The notes under the pieces: generated by a model | Database searches by the model: none | What the model saw: the letters and a program-made list of their open reading frames with translations, nothing else | Told to the model about the DNA's origin: nothing | Part shown: in pieces, positions 33,367-42,048 of the stretch | Layout of the letters: every line of letters starts with the position of its first letter | How positions within the stretch are numbered: the first letter of the stretch is position 1 | Position numbers and translations under genes: made by a program | Assembly: GCA_035758825.1 (NCBI GenBank) | Contig: DASTWA010000009.1 | Span: forward strand, 16,975-80,974 | DNA length: 64,000 bases | Direction: 5' to 3' | Source: JARIHD01 sp035758825 | GTDB taxonomy: Bacteria > Patescibacteriota > Saccharimonadia > Saccharimonadales > UBA4665

Positions 33367-34005
33367 TTACTCTATCACATCCAAGATGGAAGGAACATTA
33401 TGGACAACGTGGTCGGCACCAGCGGCAAAAAGCGCGTCGACATTGCCAAAGCCATGCGATATGCCGATAGTCTTGCCGACCCCGGCGTTTTTACCAACCA
33501 AAATGTCGACAGCCGTGTCGCCGACAACGACCACATCTTCTGGAGTAATGCCTAATTCATTAATGATGAGGTGCAGGCCTTCGGGGTGGGGCTTGGGGTT
33601 CTCTACCTTCTCGGCGGTTACAATACTGTCAAAATGGTGCCTGATATTAGTGCGGTCCAGGCAGCCGACAGTGAGGTTGTTGCCGGAAGTAAGGGCTGCC
33701 ACCCGCATATCCATACGCTTTAGGATAGACAGCAGCTCGTCAACACCATCATATAGCCTCAAAAAACGGTCGTAAGATTGCAGGCGTATGTCTTGATGGG
33801 TGCGCAATATTTCATCAAACGGCACCTTTGTATTGCGAACCAGCGAACGGACAATCTGCTCGGTCGTGCCATGGGCTGACGCGTTGATCATCTCCCGGGC
33901 GATTGGCGCCCCGTCGTAAATACGGGTCAGTTCCTGGAACTGCCAGTAAAAGCCTTGGCGTACGTCCAAAAGCGTACCGTCTAAATCAAAAACTATTGCC
34001 TTCAT
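33367..34005 (-). CDS. HAD-superfamily hydrolase (phosphoglycolate-phosphatase-like)
   Basis: 212 residues. Motif I VFDLDGTLLD, motif II VAALTSGNN, motif III Lys in ENPKPHPEGL and motif IV VVVGDTAVDIL, with a helical cap between (about 15-90). All catalytic residues are present. Substrate unknown; sugar phosphates or phosphoglycolate are typical. Followed by the MmcQ/YjbR gene. Confidence 0.85.
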   Translation of the reverse strand: MKAIVFDLDGTLLDVRQGFYWQFQELTRIYDGAPIAREMINASAHGTTEQIVRSLVRNTKVPFDEILRTHQDIRLQSYDRFLRLYDGVDELLSILKRMDMRVAALTSGNNLTVGCLDRTNIRHHFDSIVTAEKVENPKPHPEGLHLIINELGITPEDVVVVGDTAVDILVGKNAGVGKTIGISHGFGNVDALFAAGADHVVHNVPSILDVIE

Positions 34006-34236
34006 GCCGAGTTCTTATCTTGAAAAGATACTTATTATAATATTTTTTAGAAAATATGTAAACATACTTCGGTAGTGTCTCAGATGTGCATGCAAAACTA
34101 CCCTACAGCTCACTAAAGCCACGAAATTTATCTTGACATTAGGGAACTGCCGGACGGAATCAACAAAATGAGACGCTCGCGCGTATTCATAGTGTTGTCC
34201 GTCCGGACTTACGCTCTCTGTTGGCGGCTGGAACAA
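34006..34236. other. Intergenic region with an inverted repeat
   Basis: 231 nt between the HAD gene and the unknown gene at 34237. It is AT-rich near 34020-34070. A stem at 34150-34206 pairs CCGGACGGA with TCCGTCCGG, extended by CAACA/TGTTG across a bulge, with ACGC/GCGT inside. I see no convincing gene; the open frame on the minus strand is a read-through of the neighbour's downstream sequence. Confidence 0.4.
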
Positions 34237-34647
34237 TCAGATGAAGTCGCCTGGGTACAGCTGCCGCGCTTCCTGGGCGATTCCGTGGTTGTCACCAGCC
34301 CATCTTGCGGTGCCCTTGTCTGCGGTGGCAGCAAGGCCGTCATCTTCATCATCAATGAGTTCTTGGGGCTCTTCTTCCTCCATTCTGCTCTCGTAATCGC
34401 AGTCGAGATGGCTAGTGTCCTCAATAATAATGAGGTTGCACCAGGAGCAGACCCGGAAGCCGTATGCACTGACGAAGCCAATGAAAGCAAGTTCCCAAGC
34501 GTTGTCAGCTTCGGTGCGCGCACTGATCTCTTTCTGAGAGGCACGGACAACCATCTGGTTAGCGAGGTAGCAGGCGCTTTTTGAGTCAAGCAACCAAAGA
34601 CCCTCAAGGATCTGAGACGGAGACAGCGCGTCGGATTGAGCGGACAT
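34237..34647 (-). CDS. Hypothetical protein, 136 aa
   Basis: Not recognised. Begins MSAQSDALSPSQILEGLWLL; a GAGGAGG Shine-Dalgarno lies about 5 nt before the ATG, which supports translation. The helical N-terminal half is followed by a lone CxxC pair (RVCSWCNLIII) and a very acidic segment (ESRMEEEEPQELIDDEDDG). The CxxC may bind a metal with a partner or take part in redox. Confidence 0.55.
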   Translation of the reverse strand: MSAQSDALSPSQILEGLWLLDSKSACYLANQMVVRASQKEISARTEADNAWELAFIGFVSAYGFRVCSWCNLIIIEDTSHLDCDYESRMEEEEPQELIDDEDDGLAATADKGTARWAGDNHGIAQEARQLYPGDFI

Positions 34648-34768
34648 GAACCCTCCTCAAAAGTGGTGGCATGACAGTACTCAACAGAGAACGTATAAGG
34701 TACTTCGGAAGTAGTTTTACCTCAGCGAAGAATATAACATTATAACAATTATCAGTCTAAGTCAATAC

Positions 34769-35323
34769 CTAACCCTGGCTACGGAGCCATTCGATGTAGT
34801 ACTGGAGTTCGGCTATTGACGCCTGTATATCGTCAAACGCGCGGTGGATCTCTTTCTTCTCGAACTCCACGCCGTACTTGCCTTGCATAAATACCTTGAG
34901 CGAACTCACGTCGAGCATACGGTAGTGTAGCTTCAGGTCAAACTCCGGCCACCAATACTTGATGAAGTTGCGGTCATTATGGATAGAATTACCGGCGAGG
35001 ACGGCAGGTTCATTGCCAAAATGTTCTTTTAGCAAGGCGACGAGTTCTTGTTCGACCTGGTGGAGCGGCTTGCCTTCCTCCAGCTTTTGAACAAATTCGT
35101 CGCGGTTCTCCGGAAAATCCTTCCACCAAATATTCTTTTGCATCCGGTCAAGAACCAGCTCCTTAGGGTGGCTGACCCGGGCTTCGTAAGACGCCAGCGT
35201 CTTGAACTCGAAGTCAGTTATCTCGGCGGCAATCTCTAAAATTACATCTTCGGTCGGGGATAACCCCGTCATTTCCAAATCTACCCAGAGTAGTTTGGTT
35301 GGGATGGCATGCTTGTCAATCAT
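34769..35323 (-). CDS. orn: Oligoribonuclease
   Basis: DEDDh 3'-5' exonuclease that degrades dinucleotides and short RNAs. 184 residues: LLWVDLEMTGLSPTEDVILE (Exo I), AGNSIHNDRNFIKYWWPEFD (Exo II) and EIHRAFDDIQASIAEL with the final His and Asp. I chose ATG 35323 (MIDKHAIP): TATAAT at 35331-35336 lies 7 nt upstream, so a start three codons earlier would overlap the promoter. An active Orn may explain why the NrnA-like gene could lose its catalytic residues. Confidence 0.95.
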   Translation of the reverse strand: MIDKHAIPTKLLWVDLEMTGLSPTEDVILEIAAEITDFEFKTLASYEARVSHPKELVLDRMQKNIWWKDFPENRDEFVQKLEEGKPLHQVEQELVALLKEHFGNEPAVLAGNSIHNDRNFIKYWWPEFDLKLHYRMLDVSSLKVFMQGKYGVEFEKKEIHRAFDDIQASIAELQYYIEWLRSQG

Positions 35324-35338
35324 ATGAGGCATTATAGC

Positions 35339-35797
35339 CTACTTGTCCTTTTGGGGCTTATCGAGCTTGTCCAGACGAAGGCCCTTGAACACGTAATACA
35401 CCACGGCCGCCACGATGATAAACGAAATAAAACTATTCACAAACGCACCCCAGCCAAACTGTGCAGTCTTGCCGTTAAGCGTTAGTTCGAAGGTCTTTTG
35501 CTTGAGCGTGCCTTCACCGGGGAGTAGCAGGCCGATTAACGGGTTCATGAAGCTTAAGACTAGCTGGTCGACCAGTACCTTGGCCTGTGTGCCGAGTACC
35601 AGACCGATAGCCAGGCCTACTACACTCTGCTCGCGCAAAAAATCGACGAAGCCGCGCACCTGCTTAGTCACGATCGACTCCTGTTTTTGCGTGATGCGCA
35701 GCAGCCGCGCTTCGGCGCGGGCGGCGCGGACCTCGGCGCTTTCGGCGCGTTCGGTGGCGGTTAGCTTCTTGGTTGTCGTTTTACTCTTGGTTGCCAT
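35339..35797 (-). CDS. mscL: Large-conductance mechanosensitive channel
   Basis: Relieves osmotic downshock. The 152 residues include an unusual charged N-terminal arm of about 45 residues (TATERAESAEVRAARAEARL, probably coiled coil). The MscL body follows: KQVRGFVDFLREQSVVGLAI with TM1, VLVDQLVLSFMNPLIGLLLP, a short periplasmic loop and TM2 (FVNSFISFIIVAAVVYYVFK), ending in KLDKPQKDK. AAAGGAT precedes the ATG. It follows argS by 17 nt, so it is likely in the same unit. Confidence 0.92.
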   Translation of the reverse strand: MATKSKTTTKKLTATERAESAEVRAARAEARLLRITQKQESIVTKQVRGFVDFLREQSVVGLAIGLVLGTQAKVLVDQLVLSFMNPLIGLLLPGEGTLKQKTFELTLNGKTAQFGWGAFVNSFISFIIVAAVVYYVFKGLRLDKLDKPQKDK

Positions 35798-35814
35798 GGC
35801 ACATCCTTTAACAG

Positions 35815-37491
35815 CTACATTCGCTCCGGTGCGGCGATCCCCAGCATTTCCAGCCCGTCCTTAAGCACATCGGCGTAGAGCGCCACCAACTTAACGCGGA
35901 TCGCCTCGCGGGCATCGCCAACGACGCGGTTGTGTTCATAAAAACGGTTGAATACCTGTGCGAGCTCGTACAGGTACGTACAAATATGGTGCGGCATAAG
36001 TTCGTCGACGGCCTGCTGGACGATTTCTGGATACTCGCTGATCTTGCGTGCCAAGGAGCGTTCTCCGGGCTGAAGGCTGGCTATAGCAGAAACCGGTGCA
36101 CTGCTGCTTTTACTAAGTATGCTCCGGGCGCGGGCATGGGCATACTGCAGGTAGGGGCCAGAATTACCCTCAAGGCTGATCGATTCTTCCGGCGTATAAA
36201 TAATATCGGGTCCGATGCGCTGCTTGAGGAATGCATACTTTACAGCACCGAGCACGGCCTGCTCGTCGTCGCGGCCGGTCGCCTGCCTATTGGCTTCGGC
36301 TGCGGCATCCAGGACGTCGCCGGCCCGCAGGATATTGCCCTTCCGCGAGCTCATCTTTACCCCGCCCTTCATTTTGACAATACCATGGGTCAGATGGGTC
36401 GTCGCGGCCGCCAACTCCGGAGCAAACTGCTCAATACTCTTGAGTACGACGGCCATGTACTGCTCTTGGCCGTTGTCGGTAATTATTACCGAGCGGTCAA
36501 AGTCATAATCCTGCTTCTTAAGCATAATAAGGCCGACATCCTTAGCCTCGTAGGTCGGGATCCCCTGCGAGTTAATAAAGACGCGGGTGTGCAGGCCGTA
36601 TGGTTCGCCCTTGAACACAATTGCGCCATCACTTTCCTCGTATATGCCGGGCTTAATGTGGTCCTTGACTGTTTGGATGCCAATCGGCGCACAGATGCTT
36701 TCGGGGTAGTATTTCTCGAACGGCGTGCCGATGCGGGCATAAAATTCGTCGAATGCCTCGTAGCTCCATTCACGGCAGGTCCAATACATTTGCGCAAACG
36801 GTGTCTCACGTTCACCTGTTTCGTGCAGCTGATATACCTTTTTATTCAATTCGACAATAGCTTGTTTGGCGGCCTCGTCTTCGTCGTAGGCATTGTTGCC
36901 GGTCACATAGCATTGCGCCATCCAGGCCGACCGCTCATTAACCGGAATCTCGGCTAGATTTTCTGGGTGTTCGCCACCCAAATCCTTGAGCATCGCCCAC
37001 ATAGTCTTCCCTACGTGCAGTCCAACGTCCCCTCCAAAATTAACGCGGTGGATTTCGGCGCCGGCTGCGTGCAACAGACTGCCGATGGCATAGCCAACAA
37101 CGCTGGTATACAGGTGACCGGCATGAAGGATTTTAAAGGGGTTGGGATCCGAATACTCAGTTACTACAATCTGCCCTTTATACGTATCAGGCTTTGCGCC
37201 GGGGGCGGCGGCAGCCATGTCGGCGAGCGCACTATCGCTCAGTTTGATATTGATAAAGCCGGGGCCGGCGATACTAATGTCAGATACCTGGTCACCCAGT
37301 TTTTCTTTGAGGGCGGCAACCACTTCGTCGGCTACTTCGCGCGGATTACGACGCAAACGGCCCGCAAGCTGCATGGCGACGTTAGTGGCGTAATCCCCGA
37401 ACTGTTCGTCCGGGCGCGTAAGTTCGGGCTGTTGGTCGACAGCATACAAATCCCGAATTACGCTCTCGAGCGTTGAATAAAGTGCTTGCAT
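35815..37491 (-). CDS. argS: Arginyl-tRNA synthetase
   Basis: Class I synthetase, 558 residues from ATG 37491 (MQALYSTLESVIRDLYAVDQ). Shows the Arg-tRNA-specific N-terminal domain (FGDYATNVAMQLAGRLRRNP), the HIGH-type motif NPFKILHAGHLYTSVVG, MSSRKGN in place of KMSKS, and the DALR anticodon domain ending in EMLGIAAPERM. TATAAT at 37501-37506 leaves 9 nt to the ATG, so it is leaderless. A 109-nt near-perfect inverted repeat ends just upstream of that promoter. Confidence 0.97.
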   Translation of the reverse strand: MQALYSTLESVIRDLYAVDQQPELTRPDEQFGDYATNVAMQLAGRLRRNPREVADEVVAALKEKLGDQVSDISIAGPGFINIKLSDSALADMAAAAPGAKPDTYKGQIVVTEYSDPNPFKILHAGHLYTSVVGYAIGSLLHAAGAEIHRVNFGGDVGLHVGKTMWAMLKDLGGEHPENLAEIPVNERSAWMAQCYVTGNNAYDEDEAAKQAIVELNKKVYQLHETGERETPFAQMYWTCREWSYEAFDEFYARIGTPFEKYYPESICAPIGIQTVKDHIKPGIYEESDGAIVFKGEPYGLHTRVFINSQGIPTYEAKDVGLIMLKKQDYDFDRSVIITDNGQEQYMAVVLKSIEQFAPELAAATTHLTHGIVKMKGGVKMSSRKGNILRAGDVLDAAAEANRQATGRDDEQAVLGAVKYAFLKQRIGPDIIYTPEESISLEGNSGPYLQYAHARARSILSKSSSAPVSAIASLQPGERSLARKISEYPEIVQQAVDELMPHHICTYLYELAQVFNRFYEHNRVVGDAREAIRVKLVALYADVLKDGLEMLGIAAPERM

Positions 37492-37510
37492 AGTACCCCT
37501 ATTATAACAG

Positions 37511-37619
37511 AGCTGACCGCTTGTAGTTCGTAACAGGTGCAGAAACCGCCAAGGGCACATGGCCTTGGTTTCCTCGCGGACTATAGCCGAGCCCTGTTAC
37601 GAACTACAGGCGGTCAGCT
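37511..37619. repeat. Near-perfect 27-bp inverted repeat with nested hairpin upstream of argS
   Basis: Arms 37511-37537 and 37593-37619 are reverse complements at 26 of 27 positions (the exception allows a G-U pair on one strand). The 55-nt centre holds a second stem, CCAAGG (37549-37554) with CCTTGG (37563-37568), plus GAAA/TTTC outside a bulge. One arm includes the stop codon of the DUF1361 gene; the other ends 5 nt before the argS -10 box. It could be a miniature mobile element, a terminator or a structured RNA. Confidence 0.8.
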
Positions 37620-38294
37620 TTCTTTTTGCTGGCGGGCTACTTTGGCGACATACCAAAGCACTATATACATAGAGGCAAGCAGCACAAAAAAGCTGGCTGT
37701 TGTCGTAAAGGCCTGGGGGTGTTCCCTGGGGTTCAAAACCCGATCCGAAACGTCAAACAACACCGACGAAGGGTTAGTAAGAATATCCCAGGTATTCCAC
37801 CTAAGCTCCCGGCCTATATAGATGGCGAAACTGCAGAGCAAAAGAATGACCCCCATAAAAATAACGGCTGTACGGGCGGCAACCCGCTTGGCGAGTTCCC
37901 AGTGGACGATAAATAGGCTGACTAGCCCCAAAAATACGCCGTTAAAGATGAACGAAGCAAACATAACTACGTCATACAACAGATCAACCCGCCCTACTTC
38001 CTGGATGTGGACGAAATCGCTGACCATATAAAAGGTATTAGGCAAAAGAACCAGCCACAAGCCGGTTACCGCAAGGGCATACCAGCTTGACCATAAATTG
38101 TGATGGAGTGTCCGTTCCAGCCAAAGCGTCACTAGCAGTGAGATCCAGGCCAAAATCAAATTCCAGGGCAAATAACTAAAGGCATAGTCATGGTTGCTCC
38201 AGGCGCCAGCAACATACAGGCCCAGACTCGCCAGACTCGATACTCCCAACGCCAAGCCCAGCTTGACGCGAGCGGATATATAGGGCCGCTGCAT
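37614..38294 (-). CDS. DUF1361-family membrane protein
   Basis: 226 residues with about six to seven transmembrane helices. DUF1361 features: FSYLPWNLILAWISLLVTLW, GLWLVLLPNTFYMVSDFVHI and FIFNGVFLGLVSLFIVHWEL, plus RELRWNTWDIL near the end. Function of the family unknown. ATG 38294 is preceded by TATAAT (38301-38306) with a 6-nt gap; six codons of longer frame upstream would overlap this promoter. Confidence 0.85.
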   Translation of the reverse strand: MQRPYISARVKLGLALGVSSLASLGLYVAGAWSNHDYAFSYLPWNLILAWISLLVTLWLERTLHHNLWSSWYALAVTGLWLVLLPNTFYMVSDFVHIQEVGRVDLLYDVVMFASFIFNGVFLGLVSLFIVHWELAKRVAARTAVIFMGVILLLCSFAIYIGRELRWNTWDILTNPSSVLFDVSDRVLNPREHPQAFTTTASFFVLLASMYIVLWYVAKVARQQKES

Positions 38295-38301
38295 GTGCCT
38301 A

Positions 38302-39348
38302 TTATACTGCAATCTCTAGGCTAAGCTCAAAGCAGGCGCCGCCATCCTTGTTGTTCCTGGCGACCATCGTCGCTCCGTTTGCGCCGGCAATTTCGTTGGC
38401 AAGCGCCAAACCAAGCCCCAGGCCGGGTACCTGATTGGATCGCGCCTTGTCGCCGCGGTATAGCCTGTCAAAGATACGCGGCAAATCCTGCGCGGCTATG
38501 CCGGGTCCCTTATCTTTGACCGAGAGCATGTAGCGGGTCCCCTTCTTCCGCCCCTCGAAGAGCACTTCCCCACCCCGTGCCCCGTATTTGAGGGCGTTGT
38601 CCAGAAGAATATCGATGAGCTGCACAATACTGTCATGATGAGCCCAGACCCGGCCCGGAGCGATGTCCAAGTGAATGTTTACTGCCTTGGCGGCGGCAGT
38701 AGCCCTAAAAGGCATGGTAGCGGCATCAACCAGCTCCCTGACAGCAAGCTGTGAACGTGTCAACGCAACCTGGCCGTACTGGTGGAGCGCCAGCAGATTC
38801 CCGGACAACCGCTCCAGCCGCTGCACTTCTTCCAGATTGCTCTCAAGCTGCTCCCTTGCCTCCTTTTCGGTGAAGTGTCTTTGCCGCAGAAACACCTCGT
38901 TCTCCAGCCGCATATTAGCAAGTGGCGTACGGAGCTCGTGGCTGGCATCCGCCGTGAACCTGGCCTGAGCCCCATGCGCCTCCTCGATCGGCTTAAGGGT
39001 GCGGCCCGCGAACCAGTAGCTCAGAATGCCGCCAACAATAAAAGCGCCCAGATTAATAATAAGCAGACCGTCGTTCAAGTGCTGGCGAACAATCTGCGCC
39101 TGGCCCTCCTGGATATCGGCAATACCCCGGTCCGGTTCCTTGGGTGGCGCGTCAAAAAAACGGATGACCCACTCGCGGACTTCGCTGCGCTGAACAGTAT
39201 TGGAGCGCAAAAATTCGTGTTCGGCAAATACCCGGACACTCAACGTGACTAACAAGTTGAATAAAACAATGATCCCCAAATAAAAAAACGTCAACTTAAG
39301 CCGCGCTGAACCGAACATGTTCAGCCGGTCAGTCCACCTTGTAGCCAT
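38302..39348 (-). CDS. Sensor histidine kinase
   Basis: 348 residues. Two membrane helices (LTFFYLGIIVLFNLLVTLSV and about residues 92-113, LIINLGAFIVGGILSYWFAG) flank a short external loop. There is no clear HAMP domain. H-box DASHELRTPLANMRLENEV, N-box IDILLDNALKYGARGG, G1 VKDKGPGIA, F-box FDRLYRG and G2 GLGLGLALANEIAGANG are intact. The start overlaps the response-regulator stop by 20 nt, so the pair is translationally coupled. The signal is unknown. Confidence 0.93.
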   Translation of the reverse strand: MATRWTDRLNMFGSARLKLTFFYLGIIVLFNLLVTLSVRVFAEHEFLRSNTVQRSEVREWVIRFFDAPPKEPDRGIADIQEGQAQIVRQHLNDGLLIINLGAFIVGGILSYWFAGRTLKPIEEAHGAQARFTADASHELRTPLANMRLENEVFLRQRHFTEKEAREQLESNLEEVQRLERLSGNLLALHQYGQVALTRSQLAVRELVDAATMPFRATAAAKAVNIHLDIAPGRVWAHHDSIVQLIDILLDNALKYGARGGEVLFEGRKKGTRYMLSVKDKGPGIAAQDLPRIFDRLYRGDKARSNQVPGLGLGLALANEIAGANGATMVARNNKDGGACFELSLEIAV

Positions 39349-39991
39349 AACCCCGGACAGTGTGAATTATGTCTTTGCTCGCGCCCAGCTTCTTGCGTAC
39401 GTTTGCGATAAATGTCTCGACGGTATTGTGCTGTACACGTTCTTCGTCATCCCAAACGTGGTCGAGCAACTGGTCCTTGCTGATTACCTCACCCTTATGG
39501 CGCATCAGGTATTCGATCAGCTGGAATTCTTTTGCCGTCAGATGGATTGGTTTGCCCTGGCATTCGACGGCCTTGGCTACGACGTCAAGCAAAAGCCCTT
39601 CGGCGCGAAGGATGTTGCCGCCATGCGCCCGGGGACGCCGCAACAGGGCACGGACCCGCGCGAGCAACTCGTCAAACGAAAACGGCTTTGGCAGATAGTC
39701 ATCGGCACCAGCGTCAAGCCCAATAACCCGGTCACCGATAGTCGTACGGGCCGTTAAGATCAGGATTGGCGCCTGCTCGCCCTCCTCACGCCATAATTTT
39801 ACAAGACCCGGCCCGTCATACTTGCCCGGTATCATCCAGTCCAAAAGCATAAGATCGTATGTATTGGCAGCGGCCAGTGCCTCGGCGCTGTCGCTATCGA
39901 AGGCAACGTCCACGACATATCCTTCGGACGCCAAACCTTTTTCCAGGCTCTTAGCGATTTTAACTTCGTCCTCAACAACAAGAATTCTCAT
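39329..39991 (-). CDS. OmpR-family response regulator
   Basis: 220 residues. The receiver domain has MRILVVEDEVKIAKSLEKGL, phospho-acceptor Asp in YDLMLLDWMIPG, ILILTART and DDYLPKPFSFDELL with the conserved Lys. The winged-helix output domain ends IIHTVRGYGYKVD. It works with the overlapping histidine kinase. TATTAT lies 6 nt before the ATG. Confidence 0.95.
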   Translation of the reverse strand: MRILVVEDEVKIAKSLEKGLASEGYVVDVAFDSDSAEALAAANTYDLMLLDWMIPGKYDGPGLVKLWREEGEQAPILILTARTTIGDRVIGLDAGADDYLPKPFSFDELLARVRALLRRPRAHGGNILRAEGLLLDVVAKAVECQGKPIHLTAKEFQLIEYLMRHKGEVISKDQLLDHVWDDEERVQHNTVETFIANVRKKLGASKDIIHTVRGYGYKVD

Positions 39992-40042
39992 ATCTGTATA
40001 ATAGCACCTCTGTACTGCATGCTGGCTGGAGAGCCCTGGTTA

Positions 40043-40396
40043 TCATCTTTTTACCAATTCTATAACATCGCAATCAGTCACGGCCTCCAGCTGATATTCT
40101 GTATCCTCTTGCGAGGTATACCCGACTCCCGGCTGAAGCGCGGTTTTGACCAGCCCTTCCCGCTCATCCTCATAGACAATAAATCCCTTGCCGCTCACGA
40201 TAAACCAACTTCGCTGTTTGCCGGAATCGATCGTCAGCTGGGCTTGTTCGCCTTTTTCGACATGGATCAGACCGTTGATGCACGAACCGGAGGACGGATC
40301 CGGGTACAAACGGAAGCCCCAGGGGCGTTCAAGGCGTTTAATGTCTCCTGAAATACTAACCGAGGGATGAAATGCGGGAATTTGCTGATCTTCCAT
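40043..40396 (-). CDS. Cupin-domain protein (mannose-6-phosphate isomerase C-terminal type)
   Basis: 117 residues. KRLERPWGFRLYPDPSSGSC, LIHVEKGEQAQLTIDSGKQR and SWFIVSGKGFIVYED match the small cupin found at the C-terminus of mannose-6-phosphate isomerase/GDP-mannose pyrophosphorylase proteins. The usual HxH metal site is not obvious (KQRSW replaces xxHRxE), so it may bind rather than convert sugar phosphates. It starts 9 nt after the phosphoglucose/phosphomannose isomerase gene, suggesting joint action. Confidence 0.75.
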   Translation of the reverse strand: MEDQQIPAFHPSVSISGDIKRLERPWGFRLYPDPSSGSCINGLIHVEKGEQAQLTIDSGKQRSWFIVSGKGFIVYEDEREGLVKTALQPGVGYTSQEDTEYQLEAVTDCDVIELVKR

Positions 40397-40405
40397 AATC
40401 GTTTC

Positions 40406-41434
40406 TTAGGCGTTTAGTTCTACTTTTAGCTTTTCTACCAAATCGACCGGCGTAGGGTTGACGCCGTTCAGGAGGGCCAGATATACACTGACGAAGTCTC
40501 CCATAGCAATGCTCCAGAGCAACTGCTTGAGCAGCGTGTCACCCTCCGGCTTAACCACGATCGGCGCAGGACGGTTACCGGAGAGCAGACGTTCCGAAAC
40601 TTCGAACCGCTTAAGGATCCTGGGATGCTCAAGGTCCGACCGGATCTCGACGACGGCGAACGGTTTTTCGATCGGATGGCTCGACCAGCCAATGAACTCG
40701 TTATGGTTAAATTCCGGGTACTGGTTACACCAGGCGGTATTCTTGGCGTTTTCGTTCATGCAGATTTTCCACTTGTTGGCGGCCGGGAATAGCAAGGGGC
40801 CTCCGTACATGATGACCGTCTTGCCCATGAGTTCTTGGGCGATTTGCTTGGCACGGTTCTGCGCCGTCGGAATCGTCGGCGCCAGCTTGGCGAGCTCGGC
40901 CCGGAGCCATTCACTGGCCTCTGCCAGCTCGGAGCCGTCGCTTACCGTAAGCCCGAGCGGTGACAAAATTTTTACAAAAGCATTCAAAAAATAAAAAGTC
41001 GCCATCCGTGGCTGGATGCCGCTTGGGATTGCGTACAGCGGATAATTCTTTTCTTTGGCGATGTCGGCGAGCTTGCCGCCGGCGGCAATAATAACAATCT
41101 GGGCACCCCGTTCTTCGGCATGCATCAGCGCTTCTAGCGTCTCTTCGGTATTGCCGGAGTAACTCGACGAAATAAAAAGAGTATTCTCATGTACGTATGG
41201 CGGAAGGCTATAGCCGCGGACAATCTCGAACGGCACCCTTACCTGTGGCCACGAGGCCATAATGACGCCTGGGAGCGCCGAACCGCCCATCCCGGCAAGA
41301 ACAACGTTCTGGATCGTACTGGAAGGTGTAAAATTTGCATCAAACTCCCTGCTCAAGTACTGCCACTGCTTTTCGCAGACACCCAAAGCATCCTGCGGGT
41401 CTTTCTCGTGGATCAGTTTGAGGTCGTCTAACAT
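40406..41434 (-). CDS. Bifunctional phosphoglucose/phosphomannose isomerase
   Basis: 342 residues with two SIS domains: VVLAGMGGSALPGVIMASWP, ISSSYSGNTEETLEAL and AIPSGIQPRMATFYFL in the first, and EFNHNEFIGWSSHP with catalytic-type residues in the second. Interconverts glucose-6-P/fructose-6-P and mannose-6-P/fructose-6-P. AAGGAG precedes the ATG. The cupin gene follows; the pair would feed hexose phosphates into glycolysis or mannose-containing glycans. Confidence 0.9.
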   Translation of the reverse strand: MLDDLKLIHEKDPQDALGVCEKQWQYLSREFDANFTPSSTIQNVVLAGMGGSALPGVIMASWPQVRVPFEIVRGYSLPPYVHENTLFISSSYSGNTEETLEALMHAEERGAQIVIIAAGGKLADIAKEKNYPLYAIPSGIQPRMATFYFLNAFVKILSPLGLTVSDGSELAEASEWLRAELAKLAPTIPTAQNRAKQIAQELMGKTVIMYGGPLLFPAANKWKICMNENAKNTAWCNQYPEFNHNEFIGWSSHPIEKPFAVVEIRSDLEHPRILKRFEVSERLLSGNRPAPIVVKPEGDTLLKQLLWSIAMGDFVSVYLALLNGVNPTPVDLVEKLKVELNA

Positions 41435-41506
41435 AGAATACTCCTTGTGCTATTATGTTAGTGTCATTAGTATAGTCTAAGTAAGCAAATTAGTGGGGGG
41501 AACATT

Positions 41507-42028
41507 ATGTTCGGGCACGATGATCAATCTCAACACCACGATGTCGCCAATCAGCCGGCACCCGCTGGTGACGATAGCGGGTTAACACAGGATGACCAAG
41601 CACTTGCGGATGCAGCTACAACAACCGATACAGCCGGGGAATACATTGACTCGGATACGCCGACAGTCACCACGCCTACACCTGGTGCGCCAGTAGCGGC
41701 CACGGACGGCGTAGCTACTGTTGCACCATCAGCCACTCCGGCCACGGTCACTTCTGCAGCAGATAGCGACAGCCTACTGGGCATTAAGCAGCAGGCCTTG
41801 CAGCAACTTACGCCGCTTGTAGGGCATCTTGAGCAAAGCGCCGAAGAAAAGTTCCGTACTACCATGATGATGATCCAGGCTTCAGACAACCCCTCACTAA
41901 TCAAGACTGCCTACGATGCAGCCCTGCAAATTACCGACGAAAAAATCCGCGCGCAGGCTCTGCTCGACATCGTTAACGAAATCAATTACTTCACACATAA
42001 CAATAACGACGGCAGCGCCGGCGTTTAG
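41507..42028 (+). CDS. Hypothetical protein with low-complexity N-terminus and helical C-terminus
   Basis: 173 residues. The first ~90 residues are Asp/Ala/Thr/Pro-rich and probably disordered (TPTVTTPTPGAPVAATDGVA). Residues ~95-165 form helices (LLGIKQQALQQLTPLVGHLE, ALQITDEKIRAQALLDIVNE). No membrane segment. A GGGGGGAA Shine-Dalgarno precedes the ATG, and TATAGT lies about 30 nt upstream, so it has a true leader. The sortase gene follows after 20 nt. Confidence 0.6.
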   Translation: MFGHDDQSQHHDVANQPAPAGDDSGLTQDDQALADAATTTDTAGEYIDSDTPTVTTPTPGAPVAATDGVATVAPSATPATVTSAADSDSLLGIKQQALQQLTPLVGHLEQSAEEKFRTTMMMIQASDNPSLIKTAYDAALQITDEKIRAQALLDIVNEINYFTHNNNDGSAGV

Positions 42029-42048
42029 TCCGCCAAAGGTAGTTTGAT

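Noticed and set aside
34015..34236. 73-codon open frame on the minus strand
   Set aside because: It begins at the stop of the gene at 34237, has no Shine-Dalgarno, contains the inverted repeat and resembles no protein.
35932..36957. 341-codon open frame on the plus strand
   Set aside because: It lies antisense to argS, has no family features, and argS is certain by its HIGH-type and MSSRKG motifs.
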